NCBI GenBank assembly: GCA_944322335.1
Contig: CALUOU010000001.1
Location: forward strand, 1-64,000
Source: an uncultured Bacteroides sp.
GTDB taxonomy: Bacteria; Bacteroidota; Bacteroidia; Bacteroidales; Bacteroidaceae
Direction of reading: 5' to 3'
Length of the DNA: 64,000 bases
Numbering within the stretch: the stretch's first letter is position 1; each line of letters starts with the position of its first letter. Below the pieces are notes generated by a model, which saw only the letters and a program-made list of their open reading frames with translations, did not search any database and had not been told where the DNA came from. This document shows, one piece after another, positions 34,927-42,968 of this stretch. A program made the translations under genes and the position numbers.

Positions 34927-35781
34927 ATGAAGAATCTGACAAATAAATTAGCGATCGTCACGGGCGCAGACGGCGGCATGGGGACTGAAATCACCCGTGC
35001 TGTGGCTTTGGCCGGGTATCACGTCGTAATGGCCTGTCTTGATCCGGAAAAAGCCGAAAGGAAACGCCAGCAGTTGATGCGCGAGACCGGCAATCCCGCC
35101 TTGGAGGTGATAGGCATTGATTTGTCTTCTTTGGCTTCGGTGGCCGCTTTTGCCGATACAATGGTGAAGAGAGGCACACCGGTGTCGCTCCTGATGAACA
35201 ATGCCGGAACCATGGAGACTGGATTGCACATCACTGAAGACGGGCTGGAGCGGACGGTCAGCGTGAACTATGTGGGTCCTTACTTGCTGACCCGTAAGCT
35301 GCTTCCGCTGATGGGACAGGGCAGCCGTATCGTCAGCATGGTGTCATGCACTTACGCCATCGGCCGTTTGGATTTTCCGGATTTCTTCCTGAGAGGCAGG
35401 CGTGGGAATTTCTGGCGCATACCCATTTACAGCAACACCAAGCTGGCTTTGACCCTTTTTACGATCGACTTGGCAAGGCGTGTGGAAGACCGGGGAATTG
35501 TGGTCAATGCCGCTGATCCGGGCATTGTCTCCACCGACATCATCACCATGCACATGTGGTTTGATCCGTTGACCGACATTCTGTTCCGTCCTTTCATACG
35601 TACCCCGCGCAAGGGAGCCGCTACTGCTGTCAGTCTGCTGCTGGACGAAGAGGCAGGCCGGCGCACCGGTACATTGAATGTGAGCTCTCACCCCAAACAG
35701 CTTTCAGAGAAGTATATCCATCATCCGCAGATGGCCGAGCTGTGGGAACGTACTGAACGGATCGTTTCGCCTTGGCTCTGA
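34927..35781 (+). CDS. short-chain dehydrogenase/reductase, candidate 3-hydroxysteroid dehydrogenase
   Basis: A 284-residue classical SDR. The cofactor motif TGADGGMG is at 12-19, NNAG at 91-94 and catalytic S140 lies with Y168-x3-K172 (YSNTK). An aspartate (D39 in ACLDPEKAER) follows strand 2 where NADPH-preferring relatives usually have ACRD, so NAD(H) or dual use is possible. The stretch RLDFPDFFLRGRRGNFWRIP before the catalytic tyrosine resembles retinol-dehydrogenase/WWOX-type SDRs, which act on lipophilic alcohols. ATG at 34927 begins 13 bases after the ene-reductase stop; the 13 codons upstream overlap that gene. It would reduce the 3-oxo group left after A-ring reduction. Stereochemistry is not readable. 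Confidence 0.85.
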   Translation: MKNLTNKLAIVTGADGGMGTEITRAVALAGYHVVMACLDPEKAERKRQQLMRETGNPALEVIGIDLSSLASVAAFADTMVKRGTPVSLLMNNAGTMETGLHITEDGLERTVSVNYVGPYLLTRKLLPLMGQGSRIVSMVSCTYAIGRLDFPDFFLRGRRGNFWRIPIYSNTKLALTLFTIDLARRVEDRGIVVNAADPGIVSTDIITMHMWFDPLTDILFRPFIRTPRKGAATAVSLLLDEEAGRRTGTLNVSSHPKQLSEKYIHHPQMAELWERTERIVSPWL

Positions 35782-35790
35782 CTGGCATAA

Positions 35791-35834
35791 AAAAGCGGGG
35801 CGGAAAGGAAGTCAATCCTTTTCGCCCCGCTTTT
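35791..35834 (+). terminator. terminator of the steroid-reductase cluster
   Basis: A 19-bp stem (left arm from AAAAGCGGGGCG, right arm ending CGCCCCGCTTTT) with one G-U pair, starting 10 bases after the SDR stop codon and ending in TTTT. This defines the three genes as one unit. Confidence 0.85.
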
Positions 35835-35852
35835 AGGCTGTTATGGAGGGTC

Positions 35853-36067
35853 AGTCCGAAAATCCGCTTGCAAGGTATCCGAAAAAGGGTTGATTCTTGG
35901 AGCAAGTCTGCGGGTTTTCCGGCATCATAGGTTACTTGTCCAAGTATTATTATAGGATACTTTGCCATTTATTATTTATTGCTTCATTGCCCATTTATCC
36001 TATGATGCTTCGCAACCGGATTTCCCTCCAATGAAGCTTGCTTATTTTGCGACCGGCTTTTCGGACT
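35853..36067. mobile_element. MITE-like palindromic element flanked by GGTC repeats
   Basis: 215 bp bounded by AGTCCGAAAA (35853-35862) and TTTTCGGACT (36058-36067), a perfect 10-bp inverted repeat that continues imperfectly for about 22 bp. Direct 4-bp repeats GGTC flank it (35849-35852 and 36068-36071). An internal pair GCATCATAGG (35922-35931) / CCTATGATGC (35999-36008) makes the whole element foldable into one long hairpin. No coding capacity. It fills the space between the SDR terminator and pfkA. Confidence 0.55.
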
Positions 36068-36089
36068 GGTCTGATATTGATGAGAAGAA

Positions 36090-37070
36090 TCAGATGGACA
36101 GCTCTCTCAACACGTTTACCAGCTCTCTCTTGATCGGTTTATCGTTCTTGATGGCTTTGGTAAAAGGCACGTAGACAATTTCGTCATGATCCACTCCGAT
36201 CATTACGTTGCGCTGCCCTTCCATCAGCGCGTCAATGGCTGCCGCCCCCAGACGGCTTGCGAGGATGCGGTCGTGTGCCGTAGGGCTTCCGCCGCGTTGC
36301 AAGTGTCCCAAAATGGTGACACGCACGTCATACTGCGGATATTCATTTTTCACACGTTCGGCATAGTGCATGGCTCCTCCTGTAAGCTCGCTTTCTGCCA
36401 CAAGCACGATACTGCTGTTTTTTGACTTGCGGAAGCCGTTTTTGATGAATTCTTCCAATTGGTCTACTTCGGTGCTGAACTCCGGAATGATGGCGGCTTC
36501 CGCACCGGAAGCGATGGCGCCATTCAAAGCCAGAAAACCGGCGTCGCGCCCCATCACTTCTACGAAGAAGAGTCGTTCGTGTGAGGTGGCTGTGTCGCGG
36601 ATTTTGTCTACAGCATCCAGAATGGTGTTCAAGGCTGTGTCATAGCCGATGGTTGTGTCTGTTCCGTACAAATCGTTGTCGATAGTGCCCGGAAGCCCGA
36701 TGCAGGGAACGTCATACTCTTGAGCGAAGATGCGCGCGCCTGTCAGCGAACCGTCTCCTCCGATGACCACCAAGGCATCGATATTTTCTTTTTTCATGTT
36801 GTCGTAAGCGATCTGGCGTCCTTCCGGTGTGGTAAATTCCTTACACCGGGCGGTCTTCAGAATGGTGCCGCCCAGCTGGATGATGTTGCTCACGTTCTGG
36901 CTTTTGAATTCCTTGATTTCTCCAGTGACCAATCCTTTATAGCCTCTGTAGATACCTTTCACCTGCAAACCGTTATAGATGGCAGCACGTGTCACGGCGC
37001 GAATCGCTGCGTTCATGCCCGGAGCATCCCCTCCGGAAGTCAAGATTCCAATACATTTAATTGTTCCCAT
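36090..37070 (-). CDS. pfkA: ATP-dependent 6-phosphofructokinase
   Basis: A 326-residue glycolytic enzyme that phosphorylates fructose 6-phosphate with [16 protein letters not shown] near 12 and the GGDGS loop near 103 (the glycine that marks ATP rather than pyrophosphate use) are visible. [12 protein letters not shown] near 125 holds the catalytic aspartate, and MGRDAG lies near 170. ATG at 37070 (MGTIKCIG) was chosen over an in-frame GTG one codon earlier. A good promoter lies about 110 bases upstream. A separate pyrophosphate-type enzyme is encoded at 55678, so this strain carries both. Confidence 0.95.
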   Translation of the reverse strand: MGTIKCIGILTSGGDAPGMNAAIRAVTRAAIYNGLQVKGIYRGYKGLVTGEIKEFKSQNVSNIIQLGGTILKTARCKEFTTPEGRQIAYDNMKKENIDALVVIGGDGSLTGARIFAQEYDVPCIGLPGTIDNDLYGTDTTIGYDTALNTILDAVDKIRDTATSHERLFFVEVMGRDAGFLALNGAIASGAEAAIIPEFSTEVDQLEEFIKNGFRKSKNSSIVLVAESELTGGAMHYAERVKNEYPQYDVRVTILGHLQRGGSPTAHDRILASRLGAAAIDALMEGQRNVMIGVDHDEIVYVPFTKAIKNDKPIKRELVNVLRELSI

Positions 37071-37177
37071 CACGATTTTCTTTCTATATGGTTAATGATT
37101 CAGTTCCTTTTATTTAGTTTTTTGAGCTTGTCTGTTCCTTCCGGCTTATTCATATGGGTTGGATAATTTAGCCGATG

Positions 37178-37209
37178 CAAAAGTAATGTATGTTTGTTAC
37201 ATAAGCAAT
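37178..37209 (-). promoter_or_regulatory. promoter of pfkA
   Basis: -7 TACTTTTG at 37178-37185 and ATTG at 37206-37209 as -33, 20 bases apart, minus strand. Confidence 0.55.
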
Positions 37210-37257
37210 AAATCAGCGGACTAATATCTTTCTTTTGACAGAAATTTGTCTTTCTTT

Positions 37258-38136
37258 TTATTCTGTCTTTTTCAGTTCCTTGTGTATGGCTTCTGAAATT
37301 TCTTCCATCAGCCATTTGGGAGTGGAAGTGGCGCCACACACACCTATGGAGCATGCTGAGGCTAAGAGAGCTGGCTCTATTTCCGCTTTGCTGTCTATCA
37401 GGTGTGAGTTGGGGTTCACTTTGCGGCATTCGTCAAAGAGCATCTTGCCGTTGGAGCTTTTTTTGCCGCTGACGAAGAACACCAAGTCGTGTGAGGCGGC
37501 AAACTTGCGGATGTTGGGAATGCGGTTGGCCACTTGCCGACAGATGGTGTCATAATATTCAAAGGTGACACCCTCTGCGATGTGGGTGCGGATGTATTCC
37601 ACGATTTGCTGGAACTCATCCAGTGATTTGGTGGTCTGAGAGTAGAGGCGGATGCTTTTGGTCAGGTCCAAATGGCGGGCCTCTTCCAGTTTTTCGATGA
37701 CGATAGCCTTCCCGTTTGTCTGCCCCACGAGTCCCAGCACTTCGGCATGCCCGTTTTTGCCATAAATGACAATTTGTTTGTTCGCTTCATCGTCCAGCAT
37801 GTATTCTTGTTTGATGCGTTTCTGCAGTTTCAACACCACCGGACAGGTCGCGTCGATAATCTCGATGTGGTTTTGGCGGGCTATTTCGTAAGTCTCAGGC
37901 GGCTCGCCGTGTGCGCGGAGCAGCACTTTGGCGTCATGCAGGCGGTTGAACTCTTCGTGGTTGATGGTGATCAGCCCCAATGCTTTCAGCCGTTCCACTT
38001 CGCGGCTGTTGTGCACAATGTCGCCCAGACAGTAAAGCGTTCCTCCTTTCGCCAGTTCTTCTTCCGCTTTTCGGATGGCTGTGACCACTCCGAAACAGAA
38101 GCCCGATCCTTCGTCTATCTCTACTTTTTTTGTCAT
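37258..38136 (-). CDS. ispH: 4-hydroxy-3-methylbut-2-enyl diphosphate reductase
   Basis: A 292-residue [4Fe-4S] enzyme of the MEP isoprenoid pathway that makes IPP and DMAPP. The three cluster cysteines sit in GSGFCFGV (C14), DATCPVV (near 97) and YDTICRQV (near 199). Substrate histidines are in DIVHN (near 42), RAHGEP (near 74) and KNGHAEV (near 127). The end GATSTPKWLM corresponds to the SxN-like substrate loop, with T in a position often occupied by N. The gene starts 6 bases after cmk, so the two form an operon. Confidence 0.93.
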   Translation of the reverse strand: MTKKVEIDEGSGFCFGVVTAIRKAEEELAKGGTLYCLGDIVHNSREVERLKALGLITINHEEFNRLHDAKVLLRAHGEPPETYEIARQNHIEIIDATCPVVLKLQKRIKQEYMLDDEANKQIVIYGKNGHAEVLGLVGQTNGKAIVIEKLEEARHLDLTKSIRLYSQTTKSLDEFQQIVEYIRTHIAEGVTFEYYDTICRQVANRIPNIRKFAASHDLVFFVSGKKSSNGKMLFDECRKVNPNSHLIDSKAEIEPALLASACSIGVCGATSTPKWLMEEISEAIHKELKKTE

Positions 38137-38142
38137 ATGTCC

Positions 38143-38841
38143 TTATGCTTCCTGGTTTGTTGCCTTATGGTATTGTTTTAACAGCCATGCTTTTTGTTCG
38201 GCTATGGTCAGGTGGCTGTTGTCCAGCAACAGGGCATCGTCAGCCTTTCGCAAGGGACTGACCTCACGGTGCTGGTCAATATAGTCGCGTTGTCTCACAT
38301 TCTCCAATATATCCTCCAGACGTACGCTGTTGTCGCCTTTGGCCCGCAGCTCATCATAGCGTCGCTGGGCGCGTATTTCCGGAGAGGCGGTGACAAACAC
38401 TTTCAACTCTGCATCGGGGAATACTGTGGTGCCGATGTCCCTTCCGTCCATGACGATGCCTTTCGCTTTGCCCATTTCCTGCTGCTGGCGCACCATAGCT
38501 TGGCGCACAAAGCCTAATGCGGCTATGGGGCTGACTCGTGCTGATACTTCGAGGGTGCGTATTTTATCTTCCACGTTCACCCCATTCAGGTAGGTGTCCG
38601 GTCTTCCGGTTTCCGGATTCAGGTGAAAACTGATGCAGACGCGTTTCATTTCCTGCTCCAGGCGGGCGGTGTCGATCTGGTCACCTTGGAAGATGCCTTG
38701 TTCTATGGCATAGAGGGCAACGGCTCTATACATGGCACCGCTGTCTATATAGATGTAGCCTATTTCTCGTGCCAAATCCTTGGCCATGGTGCTTTTTCCG
38801 CAAGAGGAAAAGCCGTCGATAGCGATGGTTATCTTTTTCAT
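38143..38841 (-). CDS. cmk: cytidylate kinase
   Basis: A 232-residue enzyme that phosphorylates CMP and dCMP. The P-loop GFSSCGKST is near residue 10, [14 protein letters not shown] near 33, [17 protein letters not shown] near 135 and the lid RRYDEL near 163. The start at 38841 ([10 protein letters not shown]) was chosen because the longer frame encodes no family sequence upstream. It is transcribed ahead of ispH and diverges from the prolyl oligopeptidase gene. Confidence 0.94.
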   Translation of the reverse strand: MKKITIAIDGFSSCGKSTMAKDLAREIGYIYIDSGAMYRAVALYAIEQGIFQGDQIDTARLEQEMKRVCISFHLNPETGRPDTYLNGVNVEDKIRTLEVSARVSPIAALGFVRQAMVRQQQEMGKAKGIVMDGRDIGTTVFPDAELKVFVTASPEIRAQRRYDELRAKGDNSVRLEDILENVRQRDYIDQHREVSPLRKADDALLLDNSHLTIAEQKAWLLKQYHKATNQEA

Positions 38842-38907
38842 TCGTTTGATGTGTTTAGTTAGCGATGTGATGTCGGCTCTTTCTATCGAAAAAGCCGACT
38901 GACGGCG

Positions 38908-38938
38908 CAAAGTTACGAAAAGATGTTCGTGCGGCAAG
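38908..38938 (-). promoter_or_regulatory. promoter of cmk-ispH
   Basis: -7 TAACTTTG at 38908-38915 and CTTG at 38935-38938, 19 bases apart, minus strand, about 67 bases before the cmk start. Confidence 0.5.
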
Positions 38939-38965
38939 CAGGAGCCATAGTCTTTTCGGAGTAAG

Positions 38966-38997
38966 ATTGTGTTCATAATGGATTATTGCTATATTTG
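38966..38997 (+). promoter_or_regulatory. promoter of the prolyl oligopeptidase gene
   Basis: -33 ATTG at 38966-38969 and -7 TATATTTG at 38990-38997, 20 bases apart. The leader to the ATG at 39117 is about 110 bases. Confidence 0.55.
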
Positions 38998-39116
38998 CGC
39001 TTTCTATTTATGGATGATAGCTTTTGTCTGTTGTTAAAAAAGGAAAACCTGCCGGAAAGGGTGGAACCGAACTTTTTCCGGCAAGATTAAGAAACACTTA
39101 AAAACAAGTTTTCAAT

Positions 39117-41234
39117 ATGAGCAAAAAATTATTAATGTTGTCTATGACTAGTTTGACATTGGCTGCCTGTGGAGTCAAGCAGCCTAAGCTGACGTATCCG
39201 GAAACAGCTAAAACGGATACAGTGGATGTGTATTTCGGAACGGAAGTGCCAGATCCTTACCGATGGTTGGAAAACGACACCAGTGAGGCTACGGCTGCTT
39301 GGGTGGAAGCTGAGAACAGGGTGACGGACGAATACCTCTCACAAATACCCTTCCGCAGTGCCTTGCTGAAGCGTCTGACCGATGTTTCCAACTACGAGAA
39401 GATCGGCATGCCCTCTAAGAAGCATGGAAAGTATTACTTCTTTAAGAACGATGGCCTTCAGAATCAGAGTGTCCTCTATGTGCAAGACAGTCTGGACAGC
39501 GAGCCTCGTGTGTTTCTCGACCCGAACAAGCTGTCGGAAGACGGAACGGTTGCCTTGACAGGCACCAGCTTTTCCCGTGACGGGAAATATATGGCTTATA
39601 CCATCTCGCGCAGCGGTTCAGACTGGACTGAAGTCTATGTGATGGATGTCGAGACAGGCCGTACATTGGACGACCACATCGAATGGGCCAAGTTTACGGG
39701 AGCTACGTGGCTGAAAGACGGATTTTTCTATAGCGCTTATGATGCTCCTGTGGCAGGAAAGGAGTATTCCCACGTCAACGAGAACCATAAGATTTATTAT
39801 CATAAGATAGGGACTCCCCAGTCCCAGGATAAGCTTGTTTATGAAAACAAAGCTTATCCCAAGCGTTTCTATGGCGTAGAGACCAGTGAAGATGAGACTT
39901 TGCTTTTCCTCTTTGAAAGTGGGGAAGATTCCGGAAATGCCTTGTATGTGAAAGACCTGCGCAAGCCCAACGCTTCCTTTGTGCCGATGGCTACGGACAT
40001 GAAGTATCTGTATAGCCCCATCGAAGTAATGGATGGAAAGATTTATCTGTTCACCAATTACGGAGCCTCCAAGAACCGCATCATGGTCACTACTCCTGAC
40101 CGTCCTGATGTGAAGGGCTGGCAGGAGCTGATACCTGAAAAAGAATCTGTGCTGGCCGGCGCAGGCATTGTCGGCGGGAAGCTTTTCCTTATATATGACA
40201 AAGACGCTTCCAACCATGCGTATGTCTATGGCTTGGACGGAAAGGAACTGCAGGAAATCGTTTTGCCTTCTTTAGGCTCTGTGAGCATCAGCGGCGATAA
40301 GGATGACAAGGAATGCTTCTATACCTTTACTTCGTTCACTACGCCGGGAGCCATTTACCGATATGATATGGAGGCCAACACTTCCGAACTCTTCCGCGCC
40401 CCGAATGTGAATTTCGATGCCGATGCGTTTGTCACCGAACAAGTGTTCTATCCCAGCAAGGATGGAACGAAAATCCCGATGTTCCTTACTTATAAGAAAG
40501 GGTTGAAAAAGAATGGTAAGAATCCTGTTTACCTCTATGGCTACGGCGGGTTCAGCATCAGCCTGAATCCCGGTTTTTCATCCATGCGCATTCCTTTCCT
40601 GGAAAATGGAGGCATCTATGCTCAGGCCAATCTGCGTGGCGGCAACGAATATGGCGAGGAATGGCATCTGGCCGGTACGAAGATGAACAAGCAGAACGTG
40701 TTTGACGACTTCATCGCTGCGGCCGAATATCTGATTGCCAATGACTATACCTGTGAGGAAAAGCTGGCCATTGTAGGCGGATCCAACGGTGGCCTGTTGG
40801 TGGGAGCTTGCATGACCCAGCGCCCTGATCTGTTCCAGGTGGCTGTGCCGCAAGTGGGAGTGATGGACATGTTGCGTTATCATAAGTTTACGATCGGATG
40901 GAACTGGGCAAGTGACTATGGAACCAGTGAGGACAGCCAGGAGATGTTTGAATACCTCAAGGGGTATTCTCCTTTGCATAACCTTAAGCCTGGCACGGCC
41001 TATCCCGCCACGCTGGTCACAACTGCCGATCATGATGACCGCGTAGTGCCTGCCCACTCCTTTAAATTCGCCGCTACGTTGCAGGCGTGCAACGATGGAA
41101 CGAATCCCACCATTATCCGCATCGACAGCAAAGCCGGACATGGAGGAGGCAAACCCATGAGTAAAGTGCTGGAAGAACAGGCCGATATTTACGCTTTTAT
41201 CATGTATAACTTGGGTATGAAGTTCAAAAACTGA
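39117..41234 (+). CDS. prolyl oligopeptidase family serine peptidase (S9A), lipoprotein
   Basis: A 705-residue enzyme. The signal ends in a lipobox (LAAC, cysteine 18), so it is likely an envelope lipoprotein, unlike the cytosolic mammalian enzyme. PDPYRWLEN near 43 opens the S9A family. A seven-bladed propeller covers about 80-430 and the alpha/beta-hydrolase domain has the triad serine in GGSNGGLL (near 557), aspartate in DHDDRV (near 641) and histidine in KAGHGGGKP (near 675). It cleaves short peptides after proline. It stands alone between cmk and gdhA. Confidence 0.93.
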   Translation: MSKKLLMLSMTSLTLAACGVKQPKLTYPETAKTDTVDVYFGTEVPDPYRWLENDTSEATAAWVEAENRVTDEYLSQIPFRSALLKRLTDVSNYEKIGMPSKKHGKYYFFKNDGLQNQSVLYVQDSLDSEPRVFLDPNKLSEDGTVALTGTSFSRDGKYMAYTISRSGSDWTEVYVMDVETGRTLDDHIEWAKFTGATWLKDGFFYSAYDAPVAGKEYSHVNENHKIYYHKIGTPQSQDKLVYENKAYPKRFYGVETSEDETLLFLFESGEDSGNALYVKDLRKPNASFVPMATDMKYLYSPIEVMDGKIYLFTNYGASKNRIMVTTPDRPDVKGWQELIPEKESVLAGAGIVGGKLFLIYDKDASNHAYVYGLDGKELQEIVLPSLGSVSISGDKDDKECFYTFTSFTTPGAIYRYDMEANTSELFRAPNVNFDADAFVTEQVFYPSKDGTKIPMFLTYKKGLKKNGKNPVYLYGYGGFSISLNPGFSSMRIPFLENGGIYAQANLRGGNEYGEEWHLAGTKMNKQNVFDDFIAAAEYLIANDYTCEEKLAIVGGSNGGLLVGACMTQRPDLFQVAVPQVGVMDMLRYHKFTIGWNWASDYGTSEDSQEMFEYLKGYSPLHNLKPGTAYPATLVTTADHDDRVVPAHSFKFAATLQACNDGTNPTIIRIDSKAGHGGGKPMSKVLEEQADIYAFIMYNLGMKFKN

Positions 41235-41256
41235 CATTTTATCTTTAATTAAGCAA

Positions 41257-41313
41257 AATAACACTGCAATGTTTAGGAGATATGAAAAGATTTCCTATAT
41301 TTGCAGTGTTATT
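41257..41313 (+). promoter_or_regulatory. gdhA promoter inside a 13-bp perfect inverted repeat
   Basis: AATAACACTGCAA (41257-41269) pairs perfectly with TTGCAGTGTTATT (41301-41313). Further pairing of TAGGA with TCCTA lies within. The -33-like TTTA (41272-41275) and the -7 box TATATTTG (41296-41303) lie inside it, the latter overlapping the right arm. It may be a terminator for the upstream gene, a regulator site for gdhA, or both. Confidence 0.55.
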
Positions 41314-41377
41314 CGTTTACACTTTGTTCGGATAGCCTATAAAGTAAACAAGGTACTAACTTTAAAATGTACTTATT

Positions 41378-42715
41378 ATGAACATCCAGCGTATCATGTC
41401 CTCTTTGGAGGCAAAGCATCCCGGCGAATCAGAATATCTGCAGGCCGTGAAGGAGGTTCTTCTGTCAATAGAAGACGTTTACAATCAACATCCTGAGTTT
41501 GAAAAGGCTAAGATCATTGAACGGCTGGTTGAGCCGGACCGTATCATCACTTTCCGTGTCACATGGGTGGACGACAAAGGGGAGGTGCAGACAAATCTGG
41601 GGTACCGTGTGCAGTTCAACAATGCCATTGGCCCCTACAAGGGCGGTGTCCGTTTCCATGCGTCTGTCAATCTGTCCATCTTGAAGTTTTTAGGGTTTGA
41701 GCAGACTTTTAAAAACGCTTTGACCACACTGCCTATGGGCGGTGCGAAGGGAGGCTCTGACTTCTCGCCCCGTGGCAAGAGTCAGGCGGAGATCATGCGG
41801 TTCTGTCAGGCATTCATGCTGGAACTGTGGCGTCATGTAGGACCGGATATGGATGTGCCTGCCGGTGACATTGGTGTAGGCGGAAGGGAAGTAGGGTATA
41901 TGTTTGGCATGTATAAGAAGCTGACCCGCGAGTTCACCGGAACTTTTACCGGCAAGGGACTGGAGTTTGGCGGTTCGCTGATCCGTCCGGAAGCTACCGG
42001 CTTCGGCGGTTTGTACTTTGTCAACCAGATGCTTCAGACCAAGGGCATTGACATCAAGGGAAAGACAGTAGCCATCTCCGGTTTCGGCAATGTGGCATGG
42101 GGAGCTGCCACCAAGGCAACCCAATTGGGCGCCAAGGTCGTTACCATCTCCGGTCCCGACGGATATATCTTCGATCCGGCCGGCATCAGTGGCGAGAAGA
42201 TAGACTATATGCTGGAACTCCGCGCGTCGGGCAATGACATCGTAGCTCCATATGCCGACGAATTCCCCGAAGCTACTTTCATACCTGGCCGCCGTCCTTG
42301 GGAAGTGAAGGTGGACATCGCCTTGCCATGCGCCACGCAAAACGAGCTGAATGGCGAAGATGCCAAGCATCTGATAGACAATCATGTATTGTGCGTAGGC
42401 GAGATTTCCAACATGGGCTGCACACCCGAAGCCATCGACCTTTTCATCGAGCACAAGATGATGTATGCGCCAGGCAAAGCCGTCAACGCGGGAGGCGTGG
42501 CTACCAGCGGGTTGGAAATGTCGCAAAACGCCATGCATCTCAGCTGGAGTGCGGCTGAAGTGGACGAGAAACTTCACGGCATCATGCACGCCATCCATGC
42601 CCAGTGCGTGAAGTATGGCACCGAGCCTGACGGTTACATCAATTACGTGAAAGGCGCCAATATTGCCGGTTTCATGAAGGTGGCTCATGCGATGATGGGA
42701 CAAGGAATCATTTGA
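41378..42715 (+). CDS. gdhA: NADP-type glutamate dehydrogenase
   Basis: A 445-residue hexameric-type enzyme that aminates 2-oxoglutarate with ammonia, a main entry of nitrogen in Bacteroides. YKGGVRFHASVN near 88, PMGGAKGGSDF near 121 (catalytic lysine) and GDIGVGGREVGYM near 165 are conserved. The coenzyme motif GFGNVAWGAA is near 235. The length and motifs fit the small (about 450 residue) hexameric class. The gene is monocistronic: its promoter sits in an unusual palindrome upstream and a clear terminator follows. Confidence 0.95.
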   Translation: MNIQRIMSSLEAKHPGESEYLQAVKEVLLSIEDVYNQHPEFEKAKIIERLVEPDRIITFRVTWVDDKGEVQTNLGYRVQFNNAIGPYKGGVRFHASVNLSILKFLGFEQTFKNALTTLPMGGAKGGSDFSPRGKSQAEIMRFCQAFMLELWRHVGPDMDVPAGDIGVGGREVGYMFGMYKKLTREFTGTFTGKGLEFGGSLIRPEATGFGGLYFVNQMLQTKGIDIKGKTVAISGFGNVAWGAATKATQLGAKVVTISGPDGYIFDPAGISGEKIDYMLELRASGNDIVAPYADEFPEATFIPGRRPWEVKVDIALPCATQNELNGEDAKHLIDNHVLCVGEISNMGCTPEAIDLFIEHKMMYAPGKAVNAGGVATSGLEMSQNAMHLSWSAAEVDEKLHGIMHAIHAQCVKYGTEPDGYINYVKGANIAGFMKVAHAMMGQGII

Positions 42716-42777
42716 TCCGCATTCATGGCGTAAAGCTATAAAGATACTTTGTTTAGTTGTATTTGTATTTGTGGTTT

Positions 42778-42819
42778 GTGCTGCCTGCGCCTGTGAAGGT
42801 ATCAGGCAGTACTTTTTTT
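42778..42819 (+). terminator. intrinsic terminator of gdhA
   Basis: Stem GTGCTGCCTG / CAGGCAGTAC (one G-U pair), 15-base loop, then seven T (42813-42819). Confidence 0.85.
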
Positions 42820-42931
42820 GTGTTAGGGGGTGGTAGCGGATGCCTTGCCGGTCTCCACCGGCTCCTCCAACTTTCACCTCCCTTTGACTCTTTCAACGGG
42901 CTGGATTGTGGGCATTATCACCTGAAAAGAT

Positions 42932-42939
42932 TACCTTTG
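42932..42939 (+). promoter_or_regulatory. -7 box of the M24 peptidase gene
   Basis: TACCTTTG, 29 bases before the ATG at 42969. TTG lies 23 bases upstream, slightly beyond normal spacing. Confidence 0.45.
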
Positions 42940-42968
42940 CGGGCGAAAACCTATAAAAAAGAAAAGAA

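Noticed and set aside
34008..34994. 328-codon open frame on the minus strand
   Set aside because: Antisense to the ene-reductase gene and part of the SDR gene. Composition (many H and Q) is typical of a shadow frame.
32817..35781. bai-type bile acid 7-dehydroxylation operon
   Set aside because: No CoA ligase, CoA transferase, 7-dehydratase or transporter is present. Only A-ring redox enzymes are encoded.
41690..42877. 395-codon open frame on the minus strand
   Set aside because: It lies wholly antisense to gdhA, which has full family motifs. The frame is a by-product of codon bias and shows no domain.
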